From contig CAWFAP010000006.1 of the NCBI GenBank assembly GCA_963813975.1, forward strand, positions 806,001 to 870,000: 64,000 bases of DNA. Reading direction: 5' to 3'. Position 1 is the stretch's first letter; the number at the start of each line of letters is the position of its first letter. Below, in pieces: positions 26,321 to 35,037 of the stretch. The translations under genes were made by a program, and so were the position numbers. This DNA comes from RYN-230 sp963813975 (lineage in GTDB: Bacteria; Actinomycetota; Actinomycetes; Streptosporangiales; Streptosporangiaceae). The notes beneath the pieces were generated by a model. It saw only the letters and a list, made by a program, of their open reading frames with translations. It was not told where the DNA came from and searched no databases.

Positions 26321-27255
26321 ATGCGGCTGGTGTTCGCCGGTACCCCGCAGGCCGCCGTGCCCGCGCTCGATGCGCTGCTGAAGTCCGGGCACGAGGTGGC
26401 CGCGGTGGTGACCCGCCCTGACGCGCCCGCCGGGCGGGGGCTGCACCTGGAGCCGAGCCCGGTCGCGCGGCGCGCCGCCGAGGCCGGCATCGAAGTGCTC
26501 AGGCCTGCCCGGCCCCGGGACGCGGAATTCGTCGACCGGCTGCGCCAGATCGCCCCGGACGTTGTCCCGATCACCGCCTACGGTGCGCTCATCCCGCAGT
26601 CCGTGCTGGACATCCCCGCCCAGGGCTGGGTGAACCTGCATTTCTCGCTGCTTCCCGCGTGGCGGGGCGCGGCGCCGGTGCAGCACGCGATCCTGCACGG
26701 GGACGACATCACCGGCGCGACGACGTTCCGGCTGGTCAAGGAGCTCGACGCGGGCCCGGTCTTCGGCGTCGTCACCGAGCCGATCCGCCCCCATGACACC
26801 GCGGGGGACCTGCTCGGGAGGCTGGCGGTCTCCGGCGCGGAGCTGCTCGTGGCTACCCTCGACGGGATCGAGTCCGGGCAGCTCGAGGCCCGTCCCCAGC
26901 CCGCCGAGGGGGTCACCCTCGCCCCCAAGATCACCGCCGAGGACGCCCGGGTGCGGTGGGACCAGCCGGCCGCCGCCGTGGACCGGCAGATCCGCGCCTC
27001 TACCCCGGGTCCCGGGGCCTGGACCATGCTGGGGGACGCCCGGCTGAAGCTGTGGCCGGTCGATCCGGCTCCGGACGGCGTGGCGTCCGCCGGTTCCCTC
27101 CCCCCGGCGAGGTCCGGGTCCTGCGCTCCGGGGTCCTCGCCGGCACCGGGACCACGCCGGTCGGGCTGGGTGACGTCCAGCCGCCGGGCAAACGGCGGAT
27201 GCGGGCCGTCGATTGGGCCCGCGGGCTCCGCCAGGACCCGGCGGTGCTGGGCTGA
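26321..27255 (+). CDS. fmt: Methionyl-tRNA formyltransferase, frame broken near the 3' end
   Basis: The N-terminal formyltransferase domain is normal: MRLVFAGTPQAAVPALDAL, the catalytic region VNLHFSLLPAWRGAAPVQHAI and TGATTFRLVKELDAGPV. In the C-terminal domain the frame leaves the family at a C6 run (27100-27105). With one more C the protein would continue LPPGEVRVLRSGVL and end in RAVDWARGLRQDPAVLG at the TGA 27253-27255. As written, the frame runs on into rsmB, giving a false 890-residue fusion. A homopolymer sequencing error is the simplest explanation. It formylates initiator Met-tRNA. Confidence 0.88.
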
Positions 27256-27256
27256 C

Positions 27257-28828
27257 ATGACCGCACCCATCCGCAGGCCGCGGACCACCCCACCAGGCGG
27301 CGGCGCTGCCCAGGGCGGCGCTTCCCGCGGGGGCACTCCCGGCGGGAACCCTTCCCGCGGTGGCGGCGCGGGCGGCGGCGCTTCGGGTGGCGGCCCGCGC
27401 GGCGGTGCTACAGGCGGCGGCCCGCGCGGCCGCGGACGCCGCGCCGATCCGGTCCGCCGGGTCGCCTACGACGTGCTCATCGCCGTCGAGCAGCGGGATG
27501 CCTACGCCAATCTGCTGCTGCCGTCGATGCTCGCCGAACGCGGGCTGGCGGGCCGCGACGCGGCGCTGGCCACCGAGCTGACCTACGGGACGCTGCGCGG
27601 CCGGGGCAGCTACGACGCGATCCTCGGCCTGTGCAGTGACCGGAAGCTCGACCGGGTTGACCCCCCGCTGCGCGAGGTGCTCCGGCTCGGCACGCACCAG
27701 CTGCTGGCCACCCGGGTACAGCCGCACGCGGCCGTCGCGACATCCGTGGACCTCGCCCGTGACCTGGCCGGCCAGCGCTCAGCCGGTTTCGTCAACGCGG
27801 TGCTCCGCAAGGTCGCCACCCGGGACCTGGAGACCTGGATGGGCGTCGCGGCCCCGCGCCGCGAGACCGATCCGCTCGGTCATCTGGCCGTCCGGTACAG
27901 CCATCCCCGGTGGATGGTGCAGGTGGTGGCAGATGCGCTGGGCGAGGACACCGCGGGTGACCTGGCCGGGACCGAGGCCGCCCTGGCAGCGGACGGGACC
28001 CGTCCCCTGGTCACCCTGTGCGTGGTGCCCGGCCTGGCTGACCCGGCCGAGCTCCTCACGGCCGGCTCCGAGCCCGCCGCCTGGTCGCCCTACGGCGCGT
28101 ACCTGGCGGGCGGCGACCCGGCCGCGATCGAGGCGGTCAGCGCCCGGCGCGCGGCCGTCCAGGACGAGGCGAGCCAGCTGGCCGCCATCGCGGTCGCCCG
28201 CGCGCAGCTGAGTGGCCCCGACCGCCGGTGGCTGGACATATGCGCCGGCCCGGGCGGCAAAGCCCGGCTGCTGGCCGGCCTGGCCGCGCAGCGCGGGGCG
28301 CACCTGCTGGCCACCGATGCCCGCCCGCACCGGGCCCGGCTGGTCCGCGACGCGGTGTCGGTCACCGGCGCGGCGGCCGCCGCGGCCGCCGACGCGACCG
28401 CACCCGCCTGGCGGGCCGGGGCCTTCGACCGGGTAGTGGCCGATGTCCCGTGCTCCGGAATCGGGGCTCTGCGCCGCCGCCCGGAGGCGCGCTGGCGCCG
28501 GTCGGCCCAGGACGTGCTGGGCCTGGGCGGGCTGCAGCGCAGCCTGCTCCGCAGCGCGCTCGCCGCGGCCCGGCCCGGCGGCGTGGTCGGCTACGTCACC
28601 TGCTCGCCGCACCGCGGCGAGACCCGGGACGTGCTGGCCGACGTGCTCCGCGACCGGGACGATATCGAGGTGCTCGACGCGCCCGCCGTCCTGGCCGAGG
28701 TCCCGGACCTGCGCTGCCCGGAGCCTGATGGCCGGTACGCCCAGTTCTGGCCGCACCGGCACGGCACCGATGCGATCTTCCTGGCCCTGCTGCGCCGCCG
28801 TGAGGACCACGGACCGGGGACCCGCTAG
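27257..28828 (+). CDS. rsmB: 16S rRNA m5C methyltransferase RsmB (Fmu/NusB family)
   Basis: 523 residues from ATG 27257, one base after the corrected fmt stop. The first ~65 residues are a Gly/Arg/Ser-rich tract with repeated GGG units, probably disordered. A NusB-like RNA-binding domain (about 70-200) and a SAM methyltransferase follow, with LDICAGPGGKARLLAGL for SAM binding. The two catalytic cysteines lie in DVPCSGIGALRRRPEARW and GYVTCSPHRGE. It would methylate C967 of 16S rRNA (E. coli numbering). Confidence 0.93.
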   Translation: MTAPIRRPRTTPPGGGAAQGGASRGGTPGGNPSRGGGAGGGASGGGPRGGATGGGPRGRGRRADPVRRVAYDVLIAVEQRDAYANLLLPSMLAERGLAGRDAALATELTYGTLRGRGSYDAILGLCSDRKLDRVDPPLREVLRLGTHQLLATRVQPHAAVATSVDLARDLAGQRSAGFVNAVLRKVATRDLETWMGVAAPRRETDPLGHLAVRYSHPRWMVQVVADALGEDTAGDLAGTEAALAADGTRPLVTLCVVPGLADPAELLTAGSEPAAWSPYGAYLAGGDPAAIEAVSARRAAVQDEASQLAAIAVARAQLSGPDRRWLDICAGPGGKARLLAGLAAQRGAHLLATDARPHRARLVRDAVSVTGAAAAAAADATAPAWRAGAFDRVVADVPCSGIGALRRRPEARWRRSAQDVLGLGGLQRSLLRSALAAARPGGVVGYVTCSPHRGETRDVLADVLRDRDDIEVLDAPAVLAEVPDLRCPEPDGRYAQFWPHRHGTDAIFLALLRRREDHGPGTR

Positions 28829-28923
28829 CCCGGTGACCGCACCGGTCCGCCGCGCTGGTCACGCGGCCAGCCGCTGCATGATCAAACCCGGCGAACGCAT
28901 GGGGCCAACGCACTGGCCCTGGA

Positions 28924-29709
28924 TCAGCTGGCGCTGGTGAGCGAGCGCCCGCTTCTCTTGCGCAGCCGGGCCGAGCCGATGTCGGCCCGCTGCCCCTCGG
29001 TGTAGCCCGCCCCGTAGCCGCTCCCGGAGTAGGTCATCTGCGTGGTGCGGGTGACCGGGTAGGCGTGCTCGATGTTGTGCATGATGACTTGCCGCCGGTC
29101 GGCGAGGACCAGCGTCATCCGCTCGCCTTCCGCGGCTGCGGGGGAGGTGGCCTGAGCGGTGGCCGCCTGCTCGGCGGCGTGGACCCGGGAGACCACGGCC
29201 GAGATGAAGCCGAGCAGCCAGCTTCGACGCCACGCCCGCGGGCTGCGGCTCCAGCCGGGGACCTGGGCGGTGCCCAGGCTCTGCCACATCTGCAGCAGCA
29301 GCGACGTGTACAGCACGTCGGTGCGCTCGATGTCCGAGGCGAACCCGAAGATGTGGATGCGGGTCCCCGGATTCTGCCGGGGGAGCAGCACGCACTGGCA
29401 CCGCAGCGCCGAGGCCAGGCCGCAGAGCAGGTGCGCCTGCACCCGGGCCCACGGGTTGCCGATGTCAATCTTCCGGTCGGCAGGGTGATCGGTCTCCGGG
29501 CGGCGGGCGGCGAGCAGGGCCCGGTCGATGCCGTACTTGGCCATCAGCTCGGCCGCCTTGGCCGTCAGCGCCTCCGCCTCGGCCGGGGTCACGCCGTCGG
29601 CTTCAGCCTTGGTGAGCAGCTTGCGCACGCGGTCGAGCAGGGCGGCCGCGGCCTCGGATCCCGGCCCCGGGCGCGCGGCGGAGTCCGTACTCGCTGGCTG
29701 AGGATTCAC
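28924..29709 (-). CDS. DUF2786 domain protein
   Basis: 261 residues. LLDRVRKLLTKAEADGVTPAEAEALTAKAAELMAKYGID (in parts, residues 24-63) is the DUF2786 signature, followed by a basic helical region. No catalytic motif is recognised. A GTG start at 29709 has GGAGG upstream. It is divergent from rpe, and the 209-base gap contains an imperfect TCGAA/TTCGA dyad. DUF2786 proteins are found in phages and actinobacteria; their function is unknown. Confidence 0.8.
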   Translation of the reverse strand: MNPQPASTDSAARPGPGSEAAAALLDRVRKLLTKAEADGVTPAEAEALTAKAAELMAKYGIDRALLAARRPETDHPADRKIDIGNPWARVQAHLLCGLASALRCQCVLLPRQNPGTRIHIFGFASDIERTDVLYTSLLLQMWQSLGTAQVPGWSRSPRAWRRSWLLGFISAVVSRVHAAEQAATAQATSPAAAEGERMTLVLADRRQVIMHNIEHAYPVTRTTQMTYSGSGYGAGYTEGQRADIGSARLRKRSGRSLTSAS

Positions 29710-29905
29710 GAAAGGTGCCTCCTGTCCGGACCAGGGTATCGAAGTCAGTTTCGAACGATATCCGGACGCTGCGACATTTGCCGGGGTGCTGTCCCTGGCG
29801 CACCTTACCTGCGCCCGGCTCCCCTCCGGGCCCGGATCGCCGGCCCCGGACGGGGAAGCCCCGGTTCACGCAGTAGGTCCCCCGCGGGGATGCGCCGCCG
29901 CGTCC

Positions 29906-29911
29906 TACACT
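29906..29911 (+). promoter_or_regulatory. Probable -10 hexamer of rpe (TACACT), leaderless
   Basis: TACACT ends 7 bases before the rpe ATG and no Shine-Dalgarno is present, so transcription probably starts at or next to the start codon. Confidence 0.55.
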
Positions 29912-29918
29912 CAGCCCC

Positions 29919-30602
29919 ATGGCCGTCCAGATGGCACCCAGCATCCTGTCCGCCGACTTCGCCCGGCTCGCGGATGAAGCGGCCGCGGTCACCGGTGCGG
30001 CCGACTGGCTGCACGTGGACGTCATGGACAACCACTTCGTGCCCAACCTCACGCTCGGCCTGCCAGTGGTTGAGGCCCTGCTCAAGCACGCAGGCCTGCC
30101 CATCGATTGCCACCTGATGATCGAGGAACCCGGCCGCTGGGCGCCGGCCTACGCCGAGGCGGGTGCGCGGAACGTCACGATCCATGCCGAGGCGGCCTCC
30201 TCGCCGGTCCGGACCCTCCGGATGATCAGGTCCGCCGGGTCCCGGGCCGGCCTCGCGCTCAACCCGTCCACCCCGGTCGAGCCGTACGCCGACCTGCTGC
30301 CCGAAATCGACCTGATGCTGCTGATGACCGTGGAGCCGGGGTTCGGCGGACAGCCGTTCCTGGATCTGGTCCTGCCCAAGCTGCGCCGGGCCCGCGATCT
30401 GGTGACCCGGCACGGCGGTGAGGTCTGGCTCCAGGTGGATGGCGGGGTGAGCGAGAAGACCATCGAGCGCTGCGCGGAGGCGGGCGCGGACGTCTTCGTG
30501 GCCGGCTCCGCGGTTTACGGCGCCGACGACCCGGCCGCCGCGGTCCAGGCCCTCCGGGCCCAGGCCGAGCAGGCCACCGCCCGCGCTCCCTGGCCCAGCT
30601 GA
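29919..30602 (+). CDS. rpe: Ribulose-phosphate 3-epimerase
   Basis: 227 residues. MAPSILSADFARLADE, LHVDVMDNHFVPNLT, DCHLMIEEP, MTVEPGFGGQPF and VDGGVSEKT are the family's metal- and phosphate-binding blocks on a TIM barrel, including the two catalytic aspartates. It interconverts ribulose-5-phosphate and xylulose-5-phosphate in the pentose phosphate pathway. Predicted leaderless. Confidence 0.97.
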   Translation: MAVQMAPSILSADFARLADEAAAVTGAADWLHVDVMDNHFVPNLTLGLPVVEALLKHAGLPIDCHLMIEEPGRWAPAYAEAGARNVTIHAEAASSPVRTLRMIRSAGSRAGLALNPSTPVEPYADLLPEIDLMLLMTVEPGFGGQPFLDLVLPKLRRARDLVTRHGGEVWLQVDGGVSEKTIERCAEAGADVFVAGSAVYGADDPAAAVQALRAQAEQATARAPWPS

Positions 30603-30721
30603 CCGCCGGCCGGGTGCCACCCTCAGGGGCCCAATCCGGGGTGCTTCAGGCGGGCCGGGCCGTGACCGCTGACCGTTGACCGGCGGTCACCCATAATCAA
30701 CAGAAGAACTCGCGCGCAGGC

Positions 30722-30747
30722 TGTCGATATCGCGGGGGGCGTTCGTC
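30722..30747 (+). promoter_or_regulatory. Candidate ECF42-type promoter (TGTCGA-N16-CGTC)
   Basis: TGTCGA (30722-30727) and CGTC (30744-30747) are 16 bases apart, matching the target promoter reported for ECF42 sigma factors (TGTCGA at -35, CGA/TC at -10). It lies 43 bases before the DGPF gene that is co-transcribed with the ECF42-like sigma gene, so it predicts autoregulation. Confidence 0.6.
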
Positions 30748-30790
30748 GGACTGGTGACGGACGAATCGAGGAGCTGAAGGAGATGCAGTC

Positions 30791-31138
30791 ATGGCTGAGT
30801 ACCTGATCCTCATCAACGAGGACGAGAGCAGTTACGCCACCGCCACGCCCGATGTGCTGCAGCAGGTGATGGATGCCCACAACCGTTTCGCCAAGCAGGT
30901 GGAGGAGACCGGCGGGTCGATCGTCTCGGGGCGGGCCCTGCAGCCCACCAGCACCGCCACGTCCATCCGCGACGACGTGGTCACCGATGGCCCGTTCGCC
31001 GAGACCAAGGAGGCCCTGGGCGGCTACTACCTGGTCGAGGCCCGCGACCTGGACCACGCGCTCGAGATTGCCAAGCTCTGCCCGGCGCGCTTCGGCGGCG
31101 TGGAGGTCCGGCCGATCATGGTCTTCGACGGCATGTGA
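30791..31138 (+). CDS. YCII/DGPF-domain protein, ECF42 partner
   Basis: 115 residues. MAEYLILINEDESSY at the N-terminus and VTDGPFAETKEALGGYYLVEA near residue 65 carry the DGPF motif that names the family. DGPF proteins are encoded next to ECF42 sigma factors in most genomes; their biochemical role is not established. An AAGGAG Shine-Dalgarno precedes the ATG, and the stop overlaps the sigma gene start by 4 bases (GTGA). Confidence 0.92.
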   Translation: MAEYLILINEDESSYATATPDVLQQVMDAHNRFAKQVEETGGSIVSGRALQPTSTATSIRDDVVTDGPFAETKEALGGYYLVEARDLDHALEIAKLCPARFGGVEVRPIMVFDGM

Positions 31139-32478
31139 CCAGGTCTTCCACGAGCGGCCTTCCCGCCGAGCCCGGGCCCAGCACCGGATCGGGGGCCGGG
31201 AAGGACTGCTCCACGGCGGCTGACGCCGTGGCGGACGCGCACCGTCGTGAGTGGGCCTTCGTGCTCGCCGCAACGGCGCGCGTCGCCGGGGACCTGGACC
31301 TGGCTGAGGAGTGCGTGCAGGACGCCTACGTATCGGCGATGGAGGCCTGGTCGCGGCAGGGGGTGCCGCGTAATCCCGGTGCCTGGCTGACCACGGCGGC
31401 GCGGCACCGCGCCATCGACGTGCTCCGCCGTGACACCACCCTGCGCCGGAAGTTGCCGCTCCTGGTGGAGCCGGACGAGGCAGCGCCGCACCAGCCGGCT
31501 GACCCGGCGGGGGCGGGGGAGGGCGGCGTCATGATCCCCGACGACCGGCTGCGGCTGATCTTCACCTGCTGCCACCCGGCGCTGGCCCGGGAAGCGCAGG
31601 TCGCACTCACGCTCCGGCTGGTGTGCGGGCTGTCCACGGCCGAGATCGCGCAGGCCTTCCTGGTCTCCGAGCCGACCATGGCGGCCCGGGTGACCCGGGC
31701 CAAGAAGAAGATCTCCGGCGCCCGCATCGCGTACCGGGTGCCGGCCGCGCCGGAACTGCCGGACCGGCTGGACGCCGTGCTGACCGTGGTGCACCTGCTG
31801 TACACCACCGGCCACACCGCGCCGGGCGGAGGCCACCTGGTCCGTGACGACCTGGTGGACCGCGCGATCGGCCTGGCCCGGATGCTCCGCCTGCTGATGC
31901 CGGACGAATCCGAGGTCCGCGGCCTGCTGGCGCTGCTCCTGCTGACCGACGCCCGGCGGGCGACCCGGTGCGCACCGGACGGCCGGCTGCTGCTCCTGGA
32001 AGAACAGGACCGCTCGCAGTGGGACCGGCCCGCCATCGACGAGGGCACCGCACTGGTGCGCGCGGCGTTGCGGGGCGGCCGCCCAGGCCGGTTCGCGCTC
32101 CAGGGCGCGATCGCGGCCGTGCACGCGCAGGCCCCGACGTATCACGACACCGACTGGCGGCAGATCCTGGGACTCTACGATCTGCTCGGGCGGGCCTGGA
32201 CCTCGCCCGTGGTCGCGCTCAACCGGGCCGTCGCACTGGCCATGGCCGACGGACCCGAGGCCGGCCTCGCCGCGATGGCGGAGCTGGAACGCGACGGCCG
32301 CCTGGCCGGCTACCGGTACCTGCCCGCCGCCCAGGCGGACCTGCTGCGCCGGCTCGGCCGGACCCAGGAGGCGGCACAGGCCTACCGCTGTGCCCTCGAA
32401 CTCACCGCTAACCATCCCGAACGTGACTTCCTGGCCCATCGCCTGGCCGAGGTTACCGAGAGCCCGCCGGGCCGGTAA
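31135..32478 (+). CDS. ECF42-type RNA polymerase sigma factor with C-terminal TPR-like domain
   Basis: 447 residues. Sigma region 2 (LDLAEECVQDAYVSAMEAW, with AWLTTAARHRAIDVLRRD) and region 4 (LRLVCGLSTAEIAQAFLVSEPTMAARVTRAKKKI) occupy the first ~210 residues. A helical C-terminal extension of ~230 residues (AQADLLRRLGRTQEAAQAYRCAL at the end) is the TPR-like domain typical of ECF42, which lacks an anti-sigma factor and may be controlled through this domain. Starts at GTG 31135, overlapping the DGPF gene. Confidence 0.93.
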   Translation: MTRSSTSGLPAEPGPSTGSGAGKDCSTAADAVADAHRREWAFVLAATARVAGDLDLAEECVQDAYVSAMEAWSRQGVPRNPGAWLTTAARHRAIDVLRRDTTLRRKLPLLVEPDEAAPHQPADPAGAGEGGVMIPDDRLRLIFTCCHPALAREAQVALTLRLVCGLSTAEIAQAFLVSEPTMAARVTRAKKKISGARIAYRVPAAPELPDRLDAVLTVVHLLYTTGHTAPGGGHLVRDDLVDRAIGLARMLRLLMPDESEVRGLLALLLLTDARRATRCAPDGRLLLLEEQDRSQWDRPAIDEGTALVRAALRGGRPGRFALQGAIAAVHAQAPTYHDTDWRQILGLYDLLGRAWTSPVVALNRAVALAMADGPEAGLAAMAELERDGRLAGYRYLPAAQADLLRRLGRTQEAAQAYRCALELTANHPERDFLAHRLAEVTESPPGR

Positions 32479-32615
32479 CGACCTGCGGAAACCGGGAGGC
32501 GGCCTGATCATGACCGCGAGCCGCCCGCGGGCCGCCGGCAAATGTGCGGAGGGTCACGGGACGGGTGGGTTGCGGCCAGGAATACCTCCCGTGGCACACT
32601 AGTTGGTGCAGTAAA

Positions 32616-32751
32616 GCGTGCTCCGGGGTCGGTGAAATTCCGAGCCGGCGGTGACAGTCCGCGACCCGGCCAAGGCGCCCAGCGCCAGCGGCCGGCTGAT
32701 CCGGTGAAATTCCGGGACCGACGGTTAAAGTCCGGATGGGAGGCAGCACGC
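32616..32751 (+). ncRNA. FMN riboswitch (RFN element)
   Basis: P1 is closed by GCGTGCT (32616-32622) and AGCACGC (32745-32751). Inside are the conserved blocks CGGGGTCGGTGAAATTCCGA, GGCGGTGACAGTCCGCGACCC, GGTGAAATTCCGGGACCGAC and GGTTAAAGTCCGGATGGGAG (each quoted in part), in order. It senses FMN and controls the riboflavin genes that follow. A CGGAGCC/GGCTCCG hairpin at 32803-32829 abuts the ribE Shine-Dalgarno and may be the expression platform, which suggests translational control. Confidence 0.95.
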
Positions 32752-32802
32752 GCGCGGCGGCAGCGGTAGCTGCCTGCACGCGCTTGCGCGTCCGCGCACC
32801 CC

Positions 32803-32829
32803 CGGAGCCCGAGTGGCCTAACGGCTCCG
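32803..32829 (+). promoter_or_regulatory. Hairpin next to ribE Shine-Dalgarno, likely riboswitch expression platform
   Basis: CGGAGCC pairs perfectly with GGCTCCG across a 13-base loop. It ends at the first base of GAGGAGAGG, the ribE ribosome binding site. Its role in FMN response is inferred from position only. Confidence 0.45.
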
Positions 32830-32845
32830 AGGAGAGGAACCGCGG

Positions 32846-33568
32846 ATGTTCACCGGCATAGTGGAAGAACTCGGCGAGATCGTCGCGGTCGAGCGACTGC
32901 CCGACGCGGCCCGGCTGACAGTACGCGGCCCACGGGTCACCGCCGAGGCCTCGCACGGTGACTCCATCGCCGTGAACGGCGTCTGCCTGACCGTGACCGA
33001 CTCCTCGGACAAGACCTTCACCGCCGACGTCATGGCCGAGACACTGCAGCGGACCGGGCTCGGCGGGCTCAGCCCCGGGTCCCCGGTCAACCTGGAGCGC
33101 CCCGTCGAACTCGGCGGCCGGCTCGGCGGGCACCTGGTCCAGGGCCACGCCGACGGCACCGCGGGGATTCTGTCCCGCACCCCCGGTGAGCACTGGGACG
33201 TGGTGCGCATCGCCACCCCGCCGGACCTGGCCCGGTACATCGTGCTGAAGGGCTCGGTCACCGTGGACGGGGTCAGCCTGACGGTCTCGGCCCTCGGCGG
33301 TGCCTCCAGTCCGGGCGCCACCGGCAGCACGGGCGCGCAGTCGCCGGGGCCCTGGTTCGAGGTCAGCCTCATCCCCACCACGCTGGAGATGACCACGCTC
33401 GGCCGGCTCCAGCCCGGCAGCCAGGTGAACCTCGAGGTCGATGTGATCGCCAAGTACGTGGAGAGCCTGCTGGCCAGCGGCCCGCCCGGGACGCCCGCCA
33501 CGTCCCCGCCGGCGCCCGCCGGCCCAGCCAGCCAAGTCAGGAACAAGGAGCCGGGAGCCCGCTCATGA
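32846..33568 (+). CDS. ribE: Riboflavin synthase alpha subunit
   Basis: 240 residues. Two homologous lumazine-binding barrels: MFTGIVEELGEI ... NGVCLTVTD, and the repeat ending VTVDGVSLTVSALGG, with FEVSLIPTTLEMTTLG. It dismutates two 6,7-dimethyl-8-ribityllumazine to riboflavin. The last ~30 residues are Pro/Ala-rich and exceed the usual ~205-residue length, as does an internal Gly/Ser insertion near 150-165. It lies downstream of the FMN riboswitch with a strong GAGGAGAGG Shine-Dalgarno. It overlaps ribBA by 4 bases. Confidence 0.95.
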   Translation: MFTGIVEELGEIVAVERLPDAARLTVRGPRVTAEASHGDSIAVNGVCLTVTDSSDKTFTADVMAETLQRTGLGGLSPGSPVNLERPVELGGRLGGHLVQGHADGTAGILSRTPGEHWDVVRIATPPDLARYIVLKGSVTVDGVSLTVSALGGASSPGATGSTGAQSPGPWFEVSLIPTTLEMTTLGRLQPGSQVNLEVDVIAKYVESLLASGPPGTPATSPPAPAGPASQVRNKEPGARS

Positions 33569-34881
33569 GCAGCGAAGAGACCATGCTCGACGAGGTCGCG
33601 CAGGCGGTCCAGGACATCGCGGACGGCCGCCCGGTGGTGGTCGTGGACGACGCCGACCGGGAGAACGAGGGCGACATGATCGTCGCGGCCAGCAAGATCA
33701 CGGCCGACCTGATGGCGTTCATGATCCGGCACACCAGCGGCGTGATCTGCGTTCCCCTCCCCGGGTCGCACCTGGACCGGCTCCAGCTGCCGCTGATGAC
33801 CCCGCACAACTCGGAGCGGATGCGGACCGCGTTCACCATCAGCGTGGACGCCCGCGACGGGGTGACCACCGGGATCTCCGCCGAGGACCGGGCGCGGACC
33901 GTGCGCACCCTGGTCGATTCGGCCACCGAGCCGTACGAGATCGTCCGGCCCGGGCACATCTTCCCGCTCCGCTACGCCGAGGGCGGCGTCCTGCGCCGGC
34001 CCGGGCACACCGAGGCCGCGGTGGACCTGGCCCGGCTGGCCGGGCTGGACCCGGCCGGGGTGCTGGCCGAGGTGGTCAACGACGACGGCACCATGGCCCG
34101 GCTCCCCCAGCTGCGGGAGTTCGCCGACGAGCATGGGCTCTCGCTGATCTCGATCGCCCAGCTCATCGACTACCGGCGGCACAGCGAGCGGATAGTGCGC
34201 CGGGTGGTGGAGACCCGGCTTCCGAACGCCTACGGCGAATGGCGCGCTCTCGGGTACCAGAACCTGGTGGACCACACCGAGCATCCGGTCCTGGTCCTCG
34301 GCGAGCTGGGCGACGGCCGGGACGTCCTGGTCCGCGCGCACTCGGAGTGCCTGACCGGGGACGTGTTCGGCTCCCGCCGGTGTGACTGCGGGGACCAGCT
34401 GGAGGCGTCGATGGCCGCGATCGCCGCCGAGGGCCGCGGCATCGTGCTGTACCTGCGCGGCCACGAGGGCCGGGGCATCGGCCTGCTGAGCAAGCTCCGG
34501 GCCTACCAGCTCCAGGACGCGGGCGCCGACACCGTGGACGCCAACCTGGAACTCGGCCTGCCCGCCGACGCGCGGGAGTACTCCGCCGGCGCCCAGATCC
34601 TCGCCGACCTGGGCGTGCGCTCGGTGCGCCTGCTGACCAACAACCCGGCCAAGGTCAGCGGGCTGTCCGGGTTCGGTATCGAGGTGACGGGCCGGATCGC
34701 GCTTCCGGTCACGCCCACCCCGGAAAACCTCCGCTACCTGACCGTCAAGCGGGACCGGCTCGGCCACCTGATCGACGGCCTGCCCACCGCCCCGAATGGC
34801 CGCCCAGCCCACGGCAGCCCAGCCGGGGAGAGCCCGATCAGCGGGAACGACTGCGGCACGGCCCTGGCCGGGACCCGGTGA
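33565..34881 (+). CDS. ribBA: Bifunctional 3,4-dihydroxy-2-butanone-4-phosphate synthase / GTP cyclohydrolase II
   Basis: 438 residues. The RibB half (1-~205) has VVVDDADRENEGDMIVAA and RPGHIFPLRYAEGG. The RibA half has the zinc cysteines in HSECLTGDVFGSRRCDCGDQL, the LRGHEGRGIGL loop and TNNPAKVSGL. It makes both precursors of the riboflavin ring. An ATG start at 33565 overlaps ribE by 4 bases. Confidence 0.96.
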   Translation: MSSEETMLDEVAQAVQDIADGRPVVVVDDADRENEGDMIVAASKITADLMAFMIRHTSGVICVPLPGSHLDRLQLPLMTPHNSERMRTAFTISVDARDGVTTGISAEDRARTVRTLVDSATEPYEIVRPGHIFPLRYAEGGVLRRPGHTEAAVDLARLAGLDPAGVLAEVVNDDGTMARLPQLREFADEHGLSLISIAQLIDYRRHSERIVRRVVETRLPNAYGEWRALGYQNLVDHTEHPVLVLGELGDGRDVLVRAHSECLTGDVFGSRRCDCGDQLEASMAAIAAEGRGIVLYLRGHEGRGIGLLSKLRAYQLQDAGADTVDANLELGLPADAREYSAGAQILADLGVRSVRLLTNNPAKVSGLSGFGIEVTGRIALPVTPTPENLRYLTVKRDRLGHLIDGLPTAPNGRPAHGSPAGESPISGNDCGTALAGTR

Positions 34882-35037
34882 GCGCCGTCCGGTACCGGCT
34901 AGCGAGCCTGGGCCGTGAGGCCCGGGCGAGCGGCCGGTGTGCGGGTTTCTGCCGGACGGCGCGAGCCTCGGGGGAGACACGGTGAGCGCCGTCCGGTGGG
35001 GGTTCTGCCGGACGGCGCGAGCCTCACAGGAGACCCG
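34882..35037 (+). repeat. Duplicated inverted repeats ahead of ribH
   Basis: Two copies of a GCGCCGTCCGG/CCGGACGGCGC inverted repeat lie between ribBA and ribH. Copy one has distant arms (34882-34892 and 34952-34962). Copy two forms a perfect 11-bp hairpin with an 11-base loop (34986-35018), ending 8 bases before the ribH Shine-Dalgarno AGGAG. The surrounding sequence (cggtgagcgccgtccgg, gcgcgagcctc) is itself duplicated, so the segment looks like a tandem duplication. Confidence 0.7.

Noticed and set aside
26156..28828. A possible Fmt-RsmB fusion protein
   Set aside because: The continuous frame exists only because fmt is one base short at a C run. With the base restored, fmt stops one base before a good rsmB ATG.
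32800..32835. tRNA-like segment (gcccgagtggcctaacggc resembles a D-arm)
   Set aside because: No acceptor stem, anticodon arm or T-arm surrounds it; it is better explained as the hairpin before the ribE ribosome binding site.
34915..35037. N-terminal extension of RibH
   Set aside because: The added residues come from the duplicated hairpin region and do not resemble lumazine synthase; GTG 35038 has a good AGGAG site.
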